Notes: generated by a model not told the origin, from the sequence alone. 64,000 bases of DNA from Bolinopsis microptera (GCF_026151205.1 NC_087073.1:434001-498000); one strand, 5' to 3'. Positions 1 to 11,428 are shown, numbered from the stretch's first letter. Numbers and translations are program-made.

Positions 1-2
1 TC

Positions 3-191
3 AATGATTGGGCTGATGACTCCAGTGAAAGGGCTGGTGACTCTAGCGAAAGTGCTGGTGACGAGGAGAAAGACCATAAACCAGGGATTCCTTCGGGAGC
101 ATGTAAGATTATATCCAAAGTTTGTTCGCCAATGGGGTGTGTCTGGGTGTCAAAGATCTTCAAGGTGGGTGCTACTTGTGATGAACTCTAG
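3..191 (+). CDS. Possible 3' end of a protein-coding gene, cut by the window edge
   Basis: Frame 3 is open from the first bases to a TAG at 189-191. It begins with an acidic, serine-rich stretch in which a 7-residue pattern is repeated (DDSSERA, then DSSESA), followed by a cysteine-containing tail ending in CDEL. The acidic repeat reflects a 21-bp imperfect tandem repeat in the DNA. I recognise no family. The overlapping frame beginning with ATG at 4 is less protein-like. It could be the last exon of a gene lying to the left, or chance. Confidence 0.25.
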   Translation, partial: NDWADDSSERAGDSSESAGDEEKDHKPGIPSGACKIISKVCSPMGCVWVSKIFKVGATCDEL

Positions 192-207
192 AAGGATGGG
201 ATGGTAA

Positions 208-2094
208 TACTCGGTCTGGCCGTCTGGAAGCCCATATAATTCCAGTTCAGAAACCGATTAAGGAGGTGCGGCTACTGATGAGAAGTCTCCTTAAAGTTTA
301 TTTGGGTTAGAAACGCCATCTGGGTCCCTACCCTCGCACAAGATTATTCTCAATTTTCTTGTTGTGTTCCACAATTCTGTTCCACAATAAGTATACTTAC
401 CTTTATGTACATGATATCTTTCTATAGCATATTCTCTATACAATAGTGTTTCTCCTATAATAATATATTGTACATGACAGACATAGAACTTATCCTGACT
501 GTCATCTTTTGCGGACCCTAATTCTTCCTAACAAAAACGTAGTCTGTGCTATCAGCTAGTTATAAGTGTCCAAGACTATAAATAATGTTTTTCTTCTATC
601 CGCACCCCGGGATCGAGATGTAAGCCTTCTAACGAATTACCTTCAGCAGTTCCATAACTTAAGGTAGATACCATACTATACTACTTGTATCACGTCGCGA
701 TCCCCACCGACATGTCATTACTTTCTCTAAGTAGATCTTGAAGTGAAAATCGTTTCCGATTTTAGCGTTGATGTCGCTGAAAATTTCCGTGGTTGTTAGA
801 TTTGCCAAAAGCAAAAGTTCTTACTTCTTTCTGATCAAGGTATTCCATTAGCGTTGCATCACCATTAGCCTTAGGTAAAGGTATGAAATTCGATAACTGT
901 TTTATCGTCTTATCGGTATCCGCATGATTTTCTGATCTAATTCTACCGGCCGAATGGCAAAGCGATAAACATTATTTTTCATAACACATCCGCGTTTTCC
1001 GACCAGTTTAAGTTAAACAAGGTTAACGGTGACCAGTCCTGTGGACAATGACATGGAGCCTATTACCTATGACTATAAATTTATAATAATGCAATTCACA
1101 GAATTGCATTTTGACGTATTTTTGGGAGTACCAAAAGCGCGCAAACTAAATATATTTGACGCGCGAATCTGTTTTTGAAAGAAACTGATCAAAGTGAAAG
1201 AGAATCTAATTTGTAATAACATCGCGCGGGGAATAATATTGGTCACGTACGTGTAATAATAAAACGGGAAAATACTACAATATAATCAAGGTACGATGTT
1301 GGATACCTTAGTTCTATATAGTCTATGTAATAAGCGCCATGAGCTGGCACAGAATTTTTTGTCTCTGATTTTGATAAATCCGGTACCAAAAGTTGCCTCT
1401 AAGTGTGAATAATGAAAATTCACCGTGTAGCACGATAACGTCGAGCTGTATGTGGGCCTTTTGTGCATCGCAAGAGTGTACAAAGGACGAAAAATAGGTA
1501 ATTTATTGCTTAAAATGCCTATAACTCCTAACATATTGAATATTTTGAAATAATTTATACAGGATCGTAATGAGCTTAGTCAGACGCAACTTTTAGTACC
1601 AAAATTATAATGTTTGAAGCACAAAAATTTTGTCAAAATTTCACACAAGGGGGGACCCTTGTGTTCAGATTAAAAATTTTTGAAAATAATTTTCCTTTAA
1701 ATCTTAAAATATTAGTACCAAAAGTTTCGTCTCGATGAGCTTATTACGATGCCATAATAATTACGTGATAATAACTGAAAATGTGAAAGTTATAGGCCAA
1801 AAACTAAAAATTTGCGCGAAAAAAGCACGCGCGGCGAACAAGCGCCGTGTAGCATTTTAGCGAAAATTGCTACACGGTGGATTTATTTTATTCACATTTT
1901 TAGACAACTTTTGGTACCAAATTTATCGAAATCGGAGAAAAAAAGTTCTGTGCTCGCGCTTGGCGCTTATTACACTGACTAATATCTTTCGATAGCAACT
2001 CCATCTATGTATCTGCTTAGCTTCCATCACTGATCCTGGTACTTGAGATTCCAGGTGTGGCTTTAAACAATGTTTTAAGGGCCCAACACTCAGC
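208..2094. other. Non-coding stretch with recurring GTACCAAAA motif
   Basis: No convincing gene. The motif GTACCAAAA or its complement recurs near 1129, 1381, 1597, 1712 and 1910, with the last copy inverted (TTTTGGTACC). This could be remains of a small inverted-repeat element of about 800 bp. A dispersed repeat copy lies at about 1130-1255. Confidence 0.3.
1130..1255 (+). repeat. Dispersed repeat, copy 1
   Basis: Shares blocks with 5095-5210: GCGCGAAT, a GAAAGAGAATCT block, and CGCGCGGGGAATAAT followed by TTGGTCACGTAC. The two copies are in the same orientation, about 4 kb apart, and diverged by substitutions and small indels. Family unknown. Confidence 0.6.
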
Positions 2095-3318
2095 TCACTC
2101 AGTTGATGGTAGAACAGTGGGTCTTTGTGCGATGTTGTAGCAGGGACTCCACTTCTTGTTTTCTCTTGCTAACCAGATTGCATAGGAACATCTGAGAGCA
2201 ACCAAAGCCGCCTCTTGGAACACTGCTTTCTTTACTCTCTTTGTAACACCAAAGTAGTTTAGTAGGGCTGGTAAGGTATGATGCCAGAAGCCTCTACACC
2301 CAACCTCTACCGTAAAAAGCTGAGCTTTCCACCCACTGCCATGCAGCCCAGGAATAAGCTCTCTGTTGTAACGTGCTTGTTTACGTTCTACTTGGTCACT
2401 AAAGTTACTCTCGTCACCAACTGTCAACTCTACTAATATGACCACCTTTCCTTTATCAGACCAGACTACAATATCGGGACGTTCTGCAGTTCCGTAGATG
2501 TGCTGGGGGAACTGTGCTGGGAGGTCATCTTCGTCCCAGATAATCTGCCAATCTTGGTCTTTCTCAAAAGGGCTCTCTCTTTTCATCTTCGTCTTCGGTT
2601 TTTGGTAACAGCTGCTAGATGACTTGAAGCCTGTCCAGTCCTGAACTTCAAGTTTAAAATCTTTGTTGTTGAACTTCTCGATTTGATCCAGTAGGGATTT
2701 CGCAATGACCCGCAGCACGTTGTCATGCCTCCAATTGTATCGTTTGTTGTTCAGCGAGAAGTTGCAAGCTACCAAAATGTGCTTAATGTTGCAGTGTCTC
2801 CATCCGCAAAGTGGACAGTGTCCTGTGTCAGCATAGTTCCACAGGCTCATGTTTGCTGGAGTATTTGCAACGTCATGGGTTGCATTGAGGTGGAACTTAA
2901 GAAGAGCAGGGCTCATCTTGTAGTTGTAAATAAGGTTGTTCCAACCTAGGTCTAGCTGCATGGTGTTTTCCCATGTTAAGAATTGTCCTTGAACTCCCTT
3001 GTCTACCAGTGTCAACAGGATATCCTGCTCTGAGATGTGGGATACCAGTTCTTTCAGTTTTTCCTTTTCACTGGCTACACTCCTCTTGGATCCCAAGCCC
3101 ATCCTGCCTTGCACTGTTACCCCTACTAACTCTCTGAAGTAGAGATCTCTTTCTCTAGCACTCAGCTCATTAGTGTAACCCCACCGACTGCTCCCTTCTT
3201 GTTTCTTGGCCCTGTGCTCGTAGACCTCCTTAACTTTAGGATCCTTGCTGTTCTTTAGAGAGTAACCTTTGGACACCTGAAGGAACTTGTATAAGTCCGA
3301 TAGTCTTTTAAGATTCAA
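2095..3318 (-). CDS. Restriction-like endonuclease ORF of a non-LTR retrotransposon (R2/RLE type), C-terminal part only
   Basis: This 407-residue open frame resembles the region downstream of the reverse transcriptase in non-LTR retrotransposons of the RLE class (R2, Dong, NeSL, CRE relatives). It has a CCHC zinc knuckle at residues 168-185 (C-x2-C-x8-H-x4-C) and then a PD-(D/E)xK-like endonuclease core: RPD at 280-282, a beta strand ending in E297 (ILVELTV), and a downstream basic ERKQARY at about 311-317. In the element this nuclease nicks the target DNA to prime reverse transcription. No reverse-transcriptase motif lies upstream in any frame that I can see, so this is either a 5'-truncated element or a free-standing ORF. 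The frame is intact from ATG at 3318 to its stop, which is unusual for a dead relic. Assignment to the RLE class is fairly sure; the exact clade is not. Confidence 0.7.
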   Translation of the reverse strand: MNLKRLSDLYKFLQVSKGYSLKNSKDPKVKEVYEHRAKKQEGSSRWGYTNELSARERDLYFRELVGVTVQGRMGLGSKRSVASEKEKLKELVSHISEQDILLTLVDKGVQGQFLTWENTMQLDLGWNNLIYNYKMSPALLKFHLNATHDVANTPANMSLWNYADTGHCPLCGWRHCNIKHILVACNFSLNNKRYNWRHDNVLRVIAKSLLDQIEKFNNKDFKLEVQDWTGFKSSSSCYQKPKTKMKRESPFEKDQDWQIIWDEDDLPAQFPQHIYGTAERPDIVVWSDKGKVVILVELTVGDESNFSDQVERKQARYNRELIPGLHGSGWKAQLFTVEVGCRGFWHHTLPALLNYFGVTKRVKKAVFQEAALVALRCSYAIWLARENKKWSPCYNIAQRPTVLPSTE

Positions 3319-6180
3319 TCCAAAGCAATCCTTATTTCTGTAAAGTACTACTATAAGTATAAAGTACTACTATAAGTATACGAATACCTAACGATTCCCT
3401 TGAAAATAAGGATAATCTATAAATCGCTTTGACGTGGGACTGGGAAGCTATTCTCGCACATAACTTACGAATCCAAAATTACTAGGTCTAGAGAAGGTTC
3501 CAAAATCAAACCAGCAATGATAAGTTTATCTTATTGAACTTTAATTAACTTTAATTTTGAATCGACACCAATTCAAATTGAACGCTCGAGAGTCTGAGAA
3601 GAGGCCCCAGCTAGGGCATAGCGTAGGTACATATATTAATATCCGTTTAACCTTAAAGTTAAATAGTCTGCCCATTTACGTTCAAGTCAACGCCCGTACG
3701 TAAACGTTTGAATGCCTCCGGGCTCCGAGCGTTCATTTTAATGTCCGTTTTTAACTTTAAATGGATACAATGAGATAAAACTATGTTGTCGGAATTAGAC
3801 AGTAAATAAACAATAATGAATAAAAATAAGTCACTAGTATAGCAATAAGCAAATAATAATAAAATTATTGCTCCTTAATTCGTGAATTTTTCATAAGACG
3901 CAAACTTGTGTTAACATAAATATAATAACATAAATATAATAACATAAATAATAATATTAATAAGGTCTCGCTGCTTGTTAACTGTGAGGCGGTTTCTTTT
4001 TTTGTTTATCACCCAGTCGTACAAGCTCCAATTCGTCTCACAGGGTGAGGCTGATGTCGATTGCGACAGCGCTTTCATTGGAAAACTCTGTAGTTCGGGT
4101 ACCTCTCAACCGAAGTTGTTCCACCAAGAGACTGGACCGTCAGAATCTTGGCTAAAACTTGAGGCAGCGTCAGTAGAGAATAAGCCTCTTTTCTCTCGGT
4201 AGAACGTGTACTGCGAAATTAAAGTATCTTCTTCTTTGTTGCGCCGTCACACCACGTGTCCATGACATCTAGAAACTCCTTCAGACATCCTGATTCGTGT
4301 GTTTATCATATCCCTTATATATAAGCCGGGTGAACACAAAACCCTACTGAATGTTTATGTAGGGGGGAATGGAGCTCGAGCCACCTTTTGTTGGCAAGAC
4401 TAATCATATCGCTTTTATAGTTTCAATTGCGAAAAGCAAAATTTGCTAACTTTAAGGTGAACAGATAATATTTGTAATAAATTACACCGATGAAACCAAC
4501 AGGAATCTTAAGACTATTGTCTGAAAATCTAAGCAAGACTATTATCGGCTCGAGAATTGAGCATAAATAGTCGACTTCTATCCAGAAACCTAGGAGAATC
4601 AGGGGACATCCTGTTGTCAATTTGTGGGAGGTCGACTTTACTGCTTTGATCACAGACGTCCGATACAGCAGCGGAAGCGCAAGATCTGCTGATGAGCAAT
4701 TCCGTCGGTCTGTACCTAATCAATGACGGCTAAACTAGGTAAATTTGCGCATGAACCTTTCAATATTATAGATTATACTTTTCCGAGCCACCGAATTGAG
4801 CCTGTATTGTTCTATGGCTGAGACCCATTGGATATCGGTTAGTAGCTGTCTGAAAACTATAAGCGTATTAATGGCTGTTACAGTAGGCCCTCAACAGTTG
4901 AATACCATCCCCAAGCCAACAGTGATGATTAGTCGAAGCATAATGAAACTAGCCAAGTATTTAGCGAGACACAATGATGAACTGGCCGATCAAGCACTTT
5001 TTGGGATTCCCAGCATAAAATAACAACACCTGTTTCCAAACAGTTAAAGTTAAAGATTATAAACTTACCGTTGCCTAATTCTGAGAACATGGAACGCACA
5101 CGTGCCAATATGATTTTACGCGCGAATTACCCAGAATTAACTGAAACTGAATGCTGAAAGAGAATCTTATCGCGTCGCGCGGGGAATAATTTTGGTCACG
5201 TACATCATTTTGTGTTCCCTTTTAAATACAATTACCAGTGCAGAGAGTAGTTTCAGAAACGCAAATTCAACTTGCAAAGATTAATTTACCTGGGTAACCT
5301 CGCTCAGGCTTTTGCATTTATTAAGTTAAACACATTGATTTAACATTGAACATATTATGGCGATTAAAAATATGTCTATAGCAGATAGGGCGGAATGACA
5401 GGTTCAGCAACGCCCAGGAATTACAAGCAGCAAATTCTGCTACTGCTAGTGCTATCAGTATCACGGAGAATCGAAGCAAATATTATAGTGGTACCGTGGC
5501 ATGTCCATTCTGGGTCAGCGTTGTATATACTTATATATGTTGCATGGATAAGTCCCTACTTGCTGTTGGCGTTGCTGCGGCGAGGCTGGCTGGAATAATT
5601 GTCGGAGAACTCTTTGTATTGGCTTCGTACTCTTTTCACTTCTTTCTCCGCACAAAACTGTTCAATCCGTGGGAGGCCCTGTTATTCAAATAAAGTTCTG
5701 AACCCTCAATCAAGCGTTTAGTTCTAAAACTTTGGTAATGGAAATTGTAGTTTTGTAGCTTTTCTCATAACTATCGTCCTATCGAACTGATGATCAATAA
5801 ACATCACGCGGTTTGCTACAATCAAGTTAGTATAAGGAGTCGTTTACATATCAGCAGAGGGGTTTTCCAAATTGCAAATGATTACGATTGACCATATAAT
5901 ATTGTAATTTTGGCACAATAGCACAATACTAATAGCGATACCCGGATTTAACATTTAAACAATTTGTAATCGTATTGCCATGCAGTGTTTGTGTAACTGT
6001 AGTACTAGTTGGTAATCGCTTTTCTTGTCAAAAAGTTAATATTTGTTTCCTTCGATAGTAAATTATTTTGTCCCAAATTCATATATTTTCTAATAATACA
6101 AAATTGTTTTTAGACCAATTATACAATGTCAATAAGTCATGTGGCATGTAAGGCGCCAAAGACAAATTGCTAAAAGGCTC
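3319..6180. other. Intergenic, AT-rich, no gene recognised
   Basis: Several short open frames (for example near 3975-4202, 4796-5023 and 5395-5693) lack recognisable domains or consistent splice signals. There is a small direct repeat (TATAAAGTACTACTATAAG) at about 3344-3380 and an AACATAAATATAAT microsatellite near 3913-3950. Confidence 0.4.
5095..5210 (+). repeat. Dispersed repeat, copy 2
   Basis: Second copy of the element at 1130-1255, sharing the GAAAGAGAATCT block and CGCGCGGGGAATAAT followed by TTGGTCACGTAC. Unknown family. Confidence 0.6.
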
Positions 6181-6185
6181 GGCGC

Positions 6186-6441
6186 AACTGCAGAAAACTG
6201 CCACTAACTGCCACAAACTGCCACTAACTGCTACAAACTGCCACTAACTGCTACAAACTGCCACTAACTGCTGCAAACTGCGCGCGCAGTGCGTGGGCGC
6301 GATTGTAGCAGTTAGTGGCAGTTAGTGGCAGTTAGTGGCAGTTTGTAGCAGTTAGTGGCAGTTTGTAACAGTTAGTGGCAGTTTGTGGCAGTTAGTGGCA
6401 GTTAGTGGCAGTTAGTGGCAGTTTGTAGCAGTTAGTGACAG
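6186..6441. repeat. Inverted pair of tandem arrays (head-to-head palindrome)
   Basis: Left arm 6186-6284 is a 20-bp array alternating CTGCCACTAA and CTGCTACAAA. After a GC-rich centre at about 6285-6302 (GCGCGCAGTGCGTGGGCGCG), the right arm 6303-6441 is the reverse complement array (GCAGTTAGTGGCAGTTTGTA). The arms can pair over about 100 bp. Confidence 0.9.
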
Positions 6442-7110
6442 TTTCTTTGCACTTTGCTCCTCCTGTGCCGAAGGCAAAAAGATCGTAGGGATCGGAATAA
6501 GTAATCGGGTTTGGATATATGAGGTGAAAAAATGATCCTACGTCTATGACAAAAGTCTGCGCCTTCACAATATAGACCACTCTGCATAAATTGGGGGTAT
6601 TATTGGCGTTTGTTTTGCTGCGCGCGACGACAGCTATGTGTTAATTAATTGTTTTATCCAACGCGAATTTCAATTGTCAAACGATGCCGTTTAAATAAAT
6701 TAGCCCCACATTTGTGCGCGGCGTACTAAATATTCGATTATAATCCTGCACGCGCGCAATGATAAATTACGATTAAAAACATTGTACTTATGAATTAAGC
6801 AACTTATATTATTACTGAATATTTTCGTAACTTATGACATGACAACAAAATAATGCAATATCCTATTTTTTTTGACTCAATAAGATTAAACTTTTCATTG
6901 CAAACATTAACGGTTTGAGCAGGGAAAATTGATCGTGCGTGGTGTGACCGCGGCGAAATTCTTGCTTATTTTTTTATGTTGATTTGAAGGCCATTAAGGC
7001 ATTTGACCCAGTCATAACAAATTTGAGTATTATATCTTTTACGGTTTTTGCGGAACGTCGTGTTAAAGTTGATGCCCTGGTGTCAGTAAAATGGTAGCAA
7101 ATATATATAA
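6442..7110. other. Intergenic, no gene recognised
   Basis: AT-rich sequence with scattered GCGCGC islands. No domain-bearing frame and no array. Confidence 0.4.
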
Positions 7111-7114
7111 TAAC

Positions 7115-7251
7115 ATAAACCCGCCACGCAAAGGGTTTATATAACAGATCATCCCGCGCTAGCGGGATGATCTGATAAACACATACGAGTGCGCGCAGCG
7201 CACGAGTTTTGTGTTAATATGTAATCCCGAAGCGCCAGCTGAGGGATTACA
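7115..7251. repeat. Block of four successive perfect hairpins
   Basis: 7115-7140 has ATAAACCC and GGGTTTAT arms. 7145-7174 has 13-bp arms CAGATCATCCCGC and GCGGGATGATCTG around GCTA. About 7188-7202 has GTGCGC and GCGCAC arms, itself enclosed by an ACACA/TGTGT pair. 7220-7251 has TGTAATCCC and GGGATTACA arms. Related GCGGG-containing hairpins occur near 7780-7870 and at 12351-12370. Could be a structured RNA, or clustered termini of small inverted-repeat elements. Confidence 0.75.
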
Positions 7252-8032
7252 TTTATTTAGCCCTGAGCGTGAAGTGTTTATGGATTATAATTATCTCCGG
7301 CGATTTCGACAAGGGATTGTCGAAAGCAGGAACACGATTGGAAAGCAGTTCATCAATCTGAATGTCAAACCGATCTGTCATAGTGGAGCAATAGCTTGAA
7401 CGTTAGCAGGAACAAGAGCTGGAAGGAGAGCAAGCAAAACAATACTATTTTTAGGGCACGAACAAGGGTAGCTGGCTAGTCGCCAACTTCTCACGCCACG
7501 CGTTGGAGAAATTCCAAGAATTAGCTGCTTTGGCAACGTTCCCAGGAATTTGCGTGTAAAAGAAGTGGACGGTTACGATGTTTCATATCACGTGGTGCGC
7601 TTTCGTGTCACGTGGTATAGACTCGGCGTATGCTATTGGTGGCACGTGGTACGCACGTGACGCGCCCACGTGATCGCGCGTCTAACTGTTCTACTATTAT
7701 CGAGTTCTAATCAGCAGTATCATTGATTATTGTAAGTCAGAGAATTGAATGATAAACATCAGTTACGACTAAAAAGCGGGCCGGGTTTATACAAATTTCC
7801 GGGGCGGGATGATATCACCTTGAGATGTTTATCTAACAGCGGGCCGGGCTGAGTGATAATATGATCCCGCGTCGAAATCCCGGAGATATTTATAATATAA
7901 ATAATTATAGTGTCCTCATGAAATAAAACAATTAATCTGGTTAGTTTGCAAAATTATGATATATCTACGACTTCATTAAATGCAATACAACATCAATTAT
8001 ATATTTTAGATAATCATTAAACTTCCCATTAT

Positions 8033-8629
8033 TCAACCAAAGGTTCTTTTCATGAGCTCAGGAATCTCAAAGTTAAAACTCTTACGAACAGAAACATCAG
8101 AACGTGTAAGATTAAATCTCTTCAACCACATAAATTCACAGAGTGCCAAGTCCATTGCAGCTGAATCAGTCCTGGTTCGTCCGTGCCCCCCTCTCATGTG
8201 ACGCTTAGCGTGGTACCACATACCTTCACAGGTATTTGTATGCACGCCCGTTGCAGGGTCGATGAATCCACGTCGATGATTCACGGTGAGGTGGATATAT
8301 CCATGGCGATTCAGGTGTGTGTAGCCTTTCCAGCGGTCTGATAGGATTGTAGTACCAGGGTTGATGTAACGCTTTATCAGAGAGAGGAGGGTGTGATGGT
8401 TCCTTCTGTTATCAGGGCACTCCACCAAGAAACATTCTCCAGTAGTTCGACTGACACCTCCAAGCAACCACTTTCCAACAACACGTCTGCCAGAGTTATA
8501 TTTCCGTTTCCCGAACTTGCTTTCGTCGACCTCGACGATGTGACCATCACCTCCTATTTTTCCTCCCGCCCCATTCTGGATCAGGTCTTCTGTCATACAC
8601 TGACAGAAGACTGGATGACACTGTCGCAC
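8033..8629 (-). CDS. Merlin/IS1595-type (ISXO2-like) DDE transposase, N-terminally truncated
   Basis: The 198-residue frame matches the ISXO2-like transposase domain shared by bacterial IS1595/IS1016 elements and eukaryotic Merlin transposons. Catalytic residues are visible in order: D35 in VDESKFGKRK, D98 in SDRWKGY, and E135 in HTNTCEGMW. The family motif VNHRRGFIDPATG lies at about 116-128. These enzymes cut and paste DNA at terminal inverted repeats. The usual N-terminal DNA-binding part is missing: an in-frame stop lies a short way upstream, next to a 15-bp tandem repeat at 8663-8722. I could not find a matching inverted terminus downstream. Probably a fossil or partial copy, although the DDE core itself is uninterrupted. 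Confidence 0.8.
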   Translation of the reverse strand: MRQCHPVFCQCMTEDLIQNGAGGKIGGDGHIVEVDESKFGKRKYNSGRRVVGKWLLGGVSRTTGECFLVECPDNRRNHHTLLSLIKRYINPGTTILSDRWKGYTHLNRHGYIHLTVNHRRGFIDPATGVHTNTCEGMWYHAKRHMRGGHGRTRTDSAAMDLALCEFMWLKRFNLTRSDVSVRKSFNFEIPELMKRTFG

Positions 8630-8662
8630 ACGCTGGCCAAATGCCAGTGCTTATAGCAATGC

Positions 8663-8722
8663 GACAATTGACCCCCCGACAATTGACCCCCCGACAATTG
8701 ACCCCCCGACAATTGACCCCAC
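8663..8722. repeat. 15-bp tandem repeat, 4 copies
   Basis: GACAATTGACCCCCC repeated at a 15-bp spacing, abutting the truncated 5' side of the transposase. It may be a multiplied element terminus. Confidence 0.85.
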
Positions 8723-8944
8723 GATATTTCATCATTATACTTTAGTACTAAATATCTTATTTAAAATTCAGAGAATTATATTTGTTAGGTAAAAAACGGA
8801 ATTTGTATAGTAACCATGGTAACGATGATTACTACATGAACTTGCACGTGCAAAGATTTGCGAGCATCATTTTGATTGATTATGTGGTATTTACATTTAC
8901 GTTGTGCTTTACATTTACAATTTGTTTCAAATAACAAGTTTCAA

Positions 8945-9780
8945 ATAGTAGCCGGTTAGTAGCCGGCTAGTGACCGCTTTTCAAGTGTCGGCTAGTAGCC
9001 GGTTTGGAACTAGAAGGTCCGCTTTAGAGCCGGCTAGTGACCGGTTAGTAGCCACTTGGTGGTTACTAGCCGGTTAGTAGCCGGTTAGTAGCCGGCTAGC
9101 GACCGCTTTTCGAGTGCCGGCTAGTAGGTCCGCTTAAGAGCCGGCTAGTGACCGGTTAGTAGCCACTTGGTGGTTACTAGCCGGTTAGTAGCCGGTTAGT
9201 AGCCGGCTAGTGACCGCTTTCTAAGTGCCGGCTAGTAGCCGGTTTGGAACCGGCTACTAGTAGGTCTGCTTTAGAGCTCGGCTAATAGCCGGCTAGTGAC
9301 CGGTTAGTAGCCGGTTAGTAGCCACTTGGTGGTTACTAGCCGGTTAGTAGCCGGTTAGTAGCCGGCGAGTGACCGCTTTTCAAGTGCCGGCTAGTAGCCG
9401 GTTTAGAACCGGCTACTAATAGGTCTGCTTTAGAGCCGGCTAGTGACCGGTTAGTAGCCGGTTAGTAGCCACTTGGTGGTTACTAGCCGGTTAGTAGCCG
9501 GTTAGTAGCCGGCTAGTGACCGCTTTCTAAGTGCCGGCTAGTAGCCGGTTTGGAACCGGCTACTAGTAGGTCTGCTTTAGAGCTCGGCTAATAGCCGGCT
9601 AGTGACCGCTTAGTAGCCGGTTAGTAGCCACTTTGTGGTCACTAGCCGGCTAGTAGCCGGTTAGTAGCCGGCTAGTGACCACTTTTCAAGTGCCGGTTAG
9701 TAGCCGGTTGTTAATGTGAAGTTGAGGAGCTGTTATTACAAAAGTGGCTACTAGCCGGCTAGTAGCCGGCTAGTAGCCGG
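8945..9780. repeat. AGCCGGTTAGT-based satellite with higher-order structure
   Basis: The 10-bp core TAGCCGGTTA / TAGCCGGCTA is repeated, with interspersed GTGACCGCTTTT and CCACTTGGTGGTTACTAG segments. These recur every roughly 100-200 bp as a higher-order unit. No coding content. Confidence 0.85.
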
Positions 9781-9802
9781 TGTTCATATGGTACTGTGCA
9801 GG

Positions 9803-9960
9803 GACGTTGCATAGACGTTGCATAGACGTTGCATAGACGTTGCATAGACTGACCGTGCAGGGAGTGTGCATAGAGTGTTCATTGTGCAGGGACGTTGCAT
9901 AGACGTTGCATAGACGGTTCTTTTGTTGTTGCACGGACGTTGCATAGACGTTGCATAGAC
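9803..9960. repeat. 11-bp tandem repeat GACGTTGCATA
   Basis: Two clusters of GACGTTGCATA units separated by GTGCAGGGA-containing sequence. It is readable in more than one frame, but this is a repeat effect and not evidence of a protein. Confidence 0.85.
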
Positions 9961-9987
9961 TGTCAGGTGGTAAACGACCAAGTTGCC

Positions 9988-10275
9988 CATTATGTAGATA
10001 TACGTAACGAGGCATAATTCATCTCGCTTGCATTATGTAGATATACGTAACGAGGCATAATTCATCTCGCTTGCATTATGTAGATATACGTAACGAGGCA
10101 TAATTCATCTCGCTTGCATTATGTAGATATACGTAACGAGGCATAATTCATCTCGCTTGCATTATGTAGATATACGTAACGAGGCATAATTCATCTCGCT
10201 TGCATTATGTAGATATACGTAACGAGGCATAATTCATCTCGCTTGCATTATGTAGATATACGTAACGAGGCATAA
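9988..10275. repeat. 43-bp satellite, left block
   Basis: About seven nearly identical 43-bp units containing TGTAGATATACGTAACGAGG and CATAATTCATCTCGCTTG. The same satellite resumes at 11165. Confidence 0.92.
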
Positions 10276-10282
10276 CTGAAGG

Positions 10283-11169
10283 CATACTGAAGGGAAAGGA
10301 AGCAGTTCTAACGAGCTCTTCTCAAACACAAGGATATATCTTGTGAACTCGGCAAGTATATATGAAACATTTGTCATGGAGTTGTAGAGGGAGTTATGTG
10401 CCTCGCCGGGCTAAAGTAGTGGATGACCTTGCTGTACGGCAAGTTAAACAAGGATCTGAAACTACTAGGTTCCGTACAGACTCAACTCTGCACCCGTGTC
10501 AATATGTTCATTATATGCAAGCCTCTTGATTTATAATCACCGAGTCTAGTAATTGTTTAAGAGAGTTCTCTGGCAGTTACGAAACTCGAGAGACTGTGGG
10601 ATACTGAAGGAAAGGAAGCAGTTCTAACGAGCTCTTCTCAAACACAAGGATATATCTTGTGAACTCGGCAAGTATATATGAAACATTTGTCATGGAGTTG
10701 TAGAGGGAGTTATGTGCCTCGCCGGGCTAAAGTAGTGGATGACCTTGCTGTACGGCAAGTTAAACAAGGATCTGAAACTACTAGGTTCCGTACAGACTCA
10801 ACTCTGCACCCGTGTCAATATGTTCATTATATGCAAGCCTCTTGATTTATAATCACCGAGTCTAGTAATTGTTTAAGAGAGTTCTCTGGCAGTTACGAAA
10901 CTCGAGAGACTGTGGGATACTGAAGGAAAGGAAGCAGTTCTAACGAGCTCTTCTCAAACACAAGGATATATCTTGTGAACTCGGCAAGTATATATGAAAC
11001 ATTTGTCATGGAGTTGTAGAGGGAGTTATGTGCCTCGCCGGGCTAAAGTAGTGGATGACCTTGCTGTACGGCAAGTTAAACAAGGATCTGAAACTACTAG
11101 GTTCCGTACAGACTCAACTCTGCACCCGTGTCAATATGTTCATTATATGCAAGCCTCTTGATTTATAAT
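10283..11169. repeat. 316-bp tandem repeat, 2.8 copies, inside the 43-bp satellite
   Basis: The block beginning at GAAAGGAAGCAGTTC recurs at 10301, 10617 and 10933 (common point AGCAGTTC), an exact 316-bp spacing with virtually no divergence. The third copy stops at CTTGATTTATAAT and runs directly into the 43-bp satellite. Confidence 0.92.
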
Positions 11170-11428
11170 TCATCTCGCTTGCATTATGTAGATATACGTA
11201 ACCAGGCATAATTCATCTCGCTTGCATTATGTAGATATACGTAACGAGGCATAATTCATCTCGCTTGCATTATTTAGATATACGTAACGAGGCATAATTC
11301 ATCTCGCTTGCATTATGTAGATATACGTAACGAGGCATAATTCATCTCGCTTGCATTATGTAGATATACGTAACGAGGCATAATTCATCTCGCTTGCATT
11401 ATGTAGATATACGTAACGAGGCATAATT
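11165..11428. repeat. 43-bp satellite, right block
   Basis: Six units of the same 43-bp repeat as 9988-10275, with rare single-base variants. Confidence 0.92.

Noticed and set aside
4796-5693. Small plus-strand proteins near 4.8-5.7 kb
   Set aside because: No family resemblance, weak starts and no consistent splice sites.
8033-8722. Complete Merlin transposon with GGGGTCAATTGTC termini
   Set aside because: The repeat occurs only on one side; no inverted partner was found left of the transposase.
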